DNA from: Hydrogenophaga sp. | GTDB lineage: Bacteria > Pseudomonadota > Gammaproteobacteria > Burkholderiales > Burkholderiaceae_C | NCBI GenBank assembly: GCA_018993155.1 | Contig: JAGKSX010000062.1 | Coordinates: forward strand, 1 to 64,000 | DNA: 64,000 bases | Reading direction: 5' to 3' | Shown here: positions 62,875-64,000 of the stretch, piece after piece | Layout of the letters: the number at the start of each line of letters is the position of its first letter | How positions within the stretch are numbered: the stretch's first letter is position 1 | The notes under the pieces: generated by a model | Databases searched by the model: none | What the model was told of the DNA's origin: nothing | Seen by the model: the letters and a program-made list of their open reading frames with translations, nothing else | Position numbers and translations under genes: made by a program

Positions 62875-62903
62875 ATTCTAAACGAGAATGTTTCGCATTC
62901 TCA
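62875..62903 (-). promoter_or_regulatory. Fur-box promoter of the tonB operon
   Basis: On the minus strand TGAGAA (62903-62898) and TAGAAT (62880-62875) are spaced 17 bases apart. Between and overlapping them lies an inverted repeat with arms GAGAATG (62884-62890) and CATTCTC (62896-62902), a good Fur-box match. Fur bound there would block RNA polymerase, giving iron-repressed expression of tonB-exbB-exbD-hemP. Confidence 0.75.
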
Positions 62904-62931
62904 TGATTTCAGTAAAAAAGGAGCGGCTTTT

Positions 62932-64000
62932 TTAGCGCGGTGGCGGTGCCAGCGCGGTGGAGGCCTCGGCCAGCGTGCGACAGCCGGTGAGCGCCATCGC
63001 GATTTCCAGCTCGTCGCGCAGCAGGCGCAGCACGTGGGCGACCCCGGTCGCGCCCGACGTGGCCAGGCCGTGCAGCACGGGGCGGCCCACCAGCACCGCG
63101 CTCGCGCCCAGGCCGATGGCTTTGAGCACGTCGGTGCCCCGCCGGATGCCGCCGTCCACCAGCAGGGGCAGATCGCCTTGCACGGCTTGCGCGATGCGGG
63201 GCAGGGCGTTGGCTGTGGTGATGGCGGTGTCGAGCGTGCGCCCGCCGTGGTTGGAGACGATCAGGCCCGAGGCGCCGCAGGCCACCGCCTGGCGGGCATC
63301 GTCGGGATGCAGCACGCCCTTGATCAGCACGGGCAGGCGCGTGATCGAGCGCAGCCAGGCCACGTCGTCCCAGGCGGGTGCGTGGGTGAGCAGGTCGTCG
63401 AACAGGGCGCTCTGCCCCGCGGCCAGTGTGCGGGGCGGCGGTTGGCGCAGGCCCGTGAGGTTGACCGCGCCGATGCCGGCCGGCAGCCGAAAGCCGCTGC
63501 GCCGTTCGCTGTCGCGAGCGCCTTGCACCGGCGCGTCCACCGTGAGCACCAGCGCTTCGAAGCCGGCGGCTTCGGCGCGCTGCACGAGTTCGGCCGTGAA
63601 GCCCCGGTCGGGCTGGAGGTAGAGCTGGAACCACAAGGGGCCGCGCCCAGGCTCCGGCAGGAAGCGGGCCGCGATCTCGTCCAGCGGTACCGATGCCTGG
63701 GTGCTGAACACCAGGCCCGCGCCCAGTGCGGCGGCGGCCAGGGCGGTGGCGTGTTCGCCATCGGGGTGCGCCAGGCGCTGATGCGCCATGGGTGCGACCA
63801 GAATGGGGTGGGCCAGGGTGCGGCCGAGCAGCTCGATGCGGGTGTGGCCCCCTGCCAGAGGCTTGAGAACGCGGGGCAGCAGCTCCAGGGCGCGCCAGGC
63901 GTCGATGTTGCGCGCGAAGGTCAGCTCGTCGGCCGCCGCGCCGAACAGATAGGCCCAGGTGGCATCGTCCAGCACGCGGCGGGCGTGGCGCTCGTGATCG
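62932..64000 (-). CDS. FMN-dependent alpha-hydroxy-acid oxidase (5' end outside window)
   Basis: Partial protein of at least 355 residues of the lactate/glycolate oxidase family. The segment VLDDATWAYLFGAAADELTF is the usual N-terminal FMN region; PILVAPMAHQRLAHPDGEHA, LVLTVDAPVQGARD, PVLIKGVLHPDDARQAVACG and the active-site block IVSNHGGRTLDTA (catalytic His) with LLVDGGIRRGTDVLKAIGLG are present. The reading frame stays open to the window edge (DHERHARR before VLDD), so the start lies beyond 64000; a GTG at 63975 is internal by comparison with the family. Substrate among 2-hydroxyacids is not determined. Confidence 0.9.
   Translation of the reverse strand, partial: DHERHARRVLDDATWAYLFGAAADELTFARNIDAWRALELLPRVLKPLAGGHTRIELLGRTLAHPILVAPMAHQRLAHPDGEHATALAAAALGAGLVFSTQASVPLDEIAARFLPEPGRGPLWFQLYLQPDRGFTAELVQRAEAAGFEALVLTVDAPVQGARDSERRSGFRLPAGIGAVNLTGLRQPPPRTLAAGQSALFDDLLTHAPAWDDVAWLRSITRLPVLIKGVLHPDDARQAVACGASGLIVSNHGGRTLDTAITTANALPRIAQAVQGDLPLLVDGGIRRGTDVLKAIGLGASAVLVGRPVLHGLATSGATGVAHVLRLLRDELEIAMALTGCRTLAEASTALAPPPR

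Noticed and set aside
1..64000. CRISPR array, insertion sequence with terminal repeats, rRNA operon or replication origin
   Set aside because: No regularly spaced repeats, no transposase with flanking inverted repeats, no rRNA-like sequence and no DnaA-box cluster were noticed.

Overview
The window is a high-GC bacterial chromosome segment, most likely from a betaproteobacterium of the order Burkholderiales, family Comamonadaceae (Hydrogenophaga/Acidovorax-like). This rests on: a phasin of the PHA-granule type, EF-P paired with the arginine rhamnosyltransferase EarP, a Bug-type (TTT) solute receptor, the surE-pcm-nlpD order, hupB next to ppiD, and a GC-rich three-stem intergenic repeat of a kind I recall from Comamonadaceae. 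The genus is inference. Coding density is very high and many neighbours overlap by ATGA.

Layout. 1-8.4 kb: phasin (left-facing) with its own promoter, then a right-facing run of histone-deacetylase-like amidohydrolase, 4HBT thioesterase, nitroreductase, FKBP isomerase, Na+/H+ antiporter, D-2-hydroxyacid dehydrogenase, RmuC and an MFS carrier. 8.4-15.3 kb: a complete tripartite RND efflux locus with a divergent TetR/AcrR repressor and an operator almost identical in its half-sites to the E. coli AcrR operator; related repeat elements lie at both ends of the outer-membrane gene. 15.3-25.6 kb: LOG protein, AEC transporter, efp/earP, a dienelactone-hydrolase-like enzyme, uvrC, pgsA, a DMT carrier, a LysR regulator and a haloacetate-dehalogenase-like hydrolase. 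25.6-29.4 kb: tartrate/D-malate dehydrogenase, HU, tRNA-Val and PpiD, ending in tRNA-His.

29.4-33.4 kb is the most distinctive part. The 3' end of tRNA-His and its terminator are repeated about 3.86 kb downstream, and the interval carries genes absent from the usual backbone. Four consecutive left-facing genes encode histidine-rich envelope proteins (a CzcI-like periplasmic protein, a HupE/UreJ-type permease, a DUF6488-like secreted protein and a DMT carrier with a 24-histidine tail). I read this as a small genomic island with a metal-handling cassette; no integrase remains. It is followed by a zinc-ribbon-like small protein and a divergent RHH/XRE regulator pair in an AT-rich patch.

34.7-43.9 kb: catabolic and accessory genes (class II aldolase, Bug receptor, LysR; an orphan 663-residue LamG-like protein; an ABC-type receptor with a flavin monooxygenase and an AraC regulator; an orphan ParB-like protein). 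43.9-52.5 kb: a protein phosphatase, an AsmA protein, a four-gene Mla/Pqi-type lipid transport operon with a STAS-permease fusion, and a chemoreceptor. 52.5-60.4 kb: quinone oxidoreductase, surE-pcm-nlpD (not followed by rpoS here), an exonuclease, RlmD, a lipoprotein, a BI-1 family membrane protein and a GlcG/HbpS protein. 60.5-62.9 kb: a left-facing tonB-exbB-exbD-hemP iron/heme uptake operon behind a Fur-box promoter, with a possible 26-residue leader membrane peptide. The window ends inside an FMN-dependent alpha-hydroxy-acid oxidase. I saw no CRISPR array, insertion sequence, rRNA operon or replication origin.
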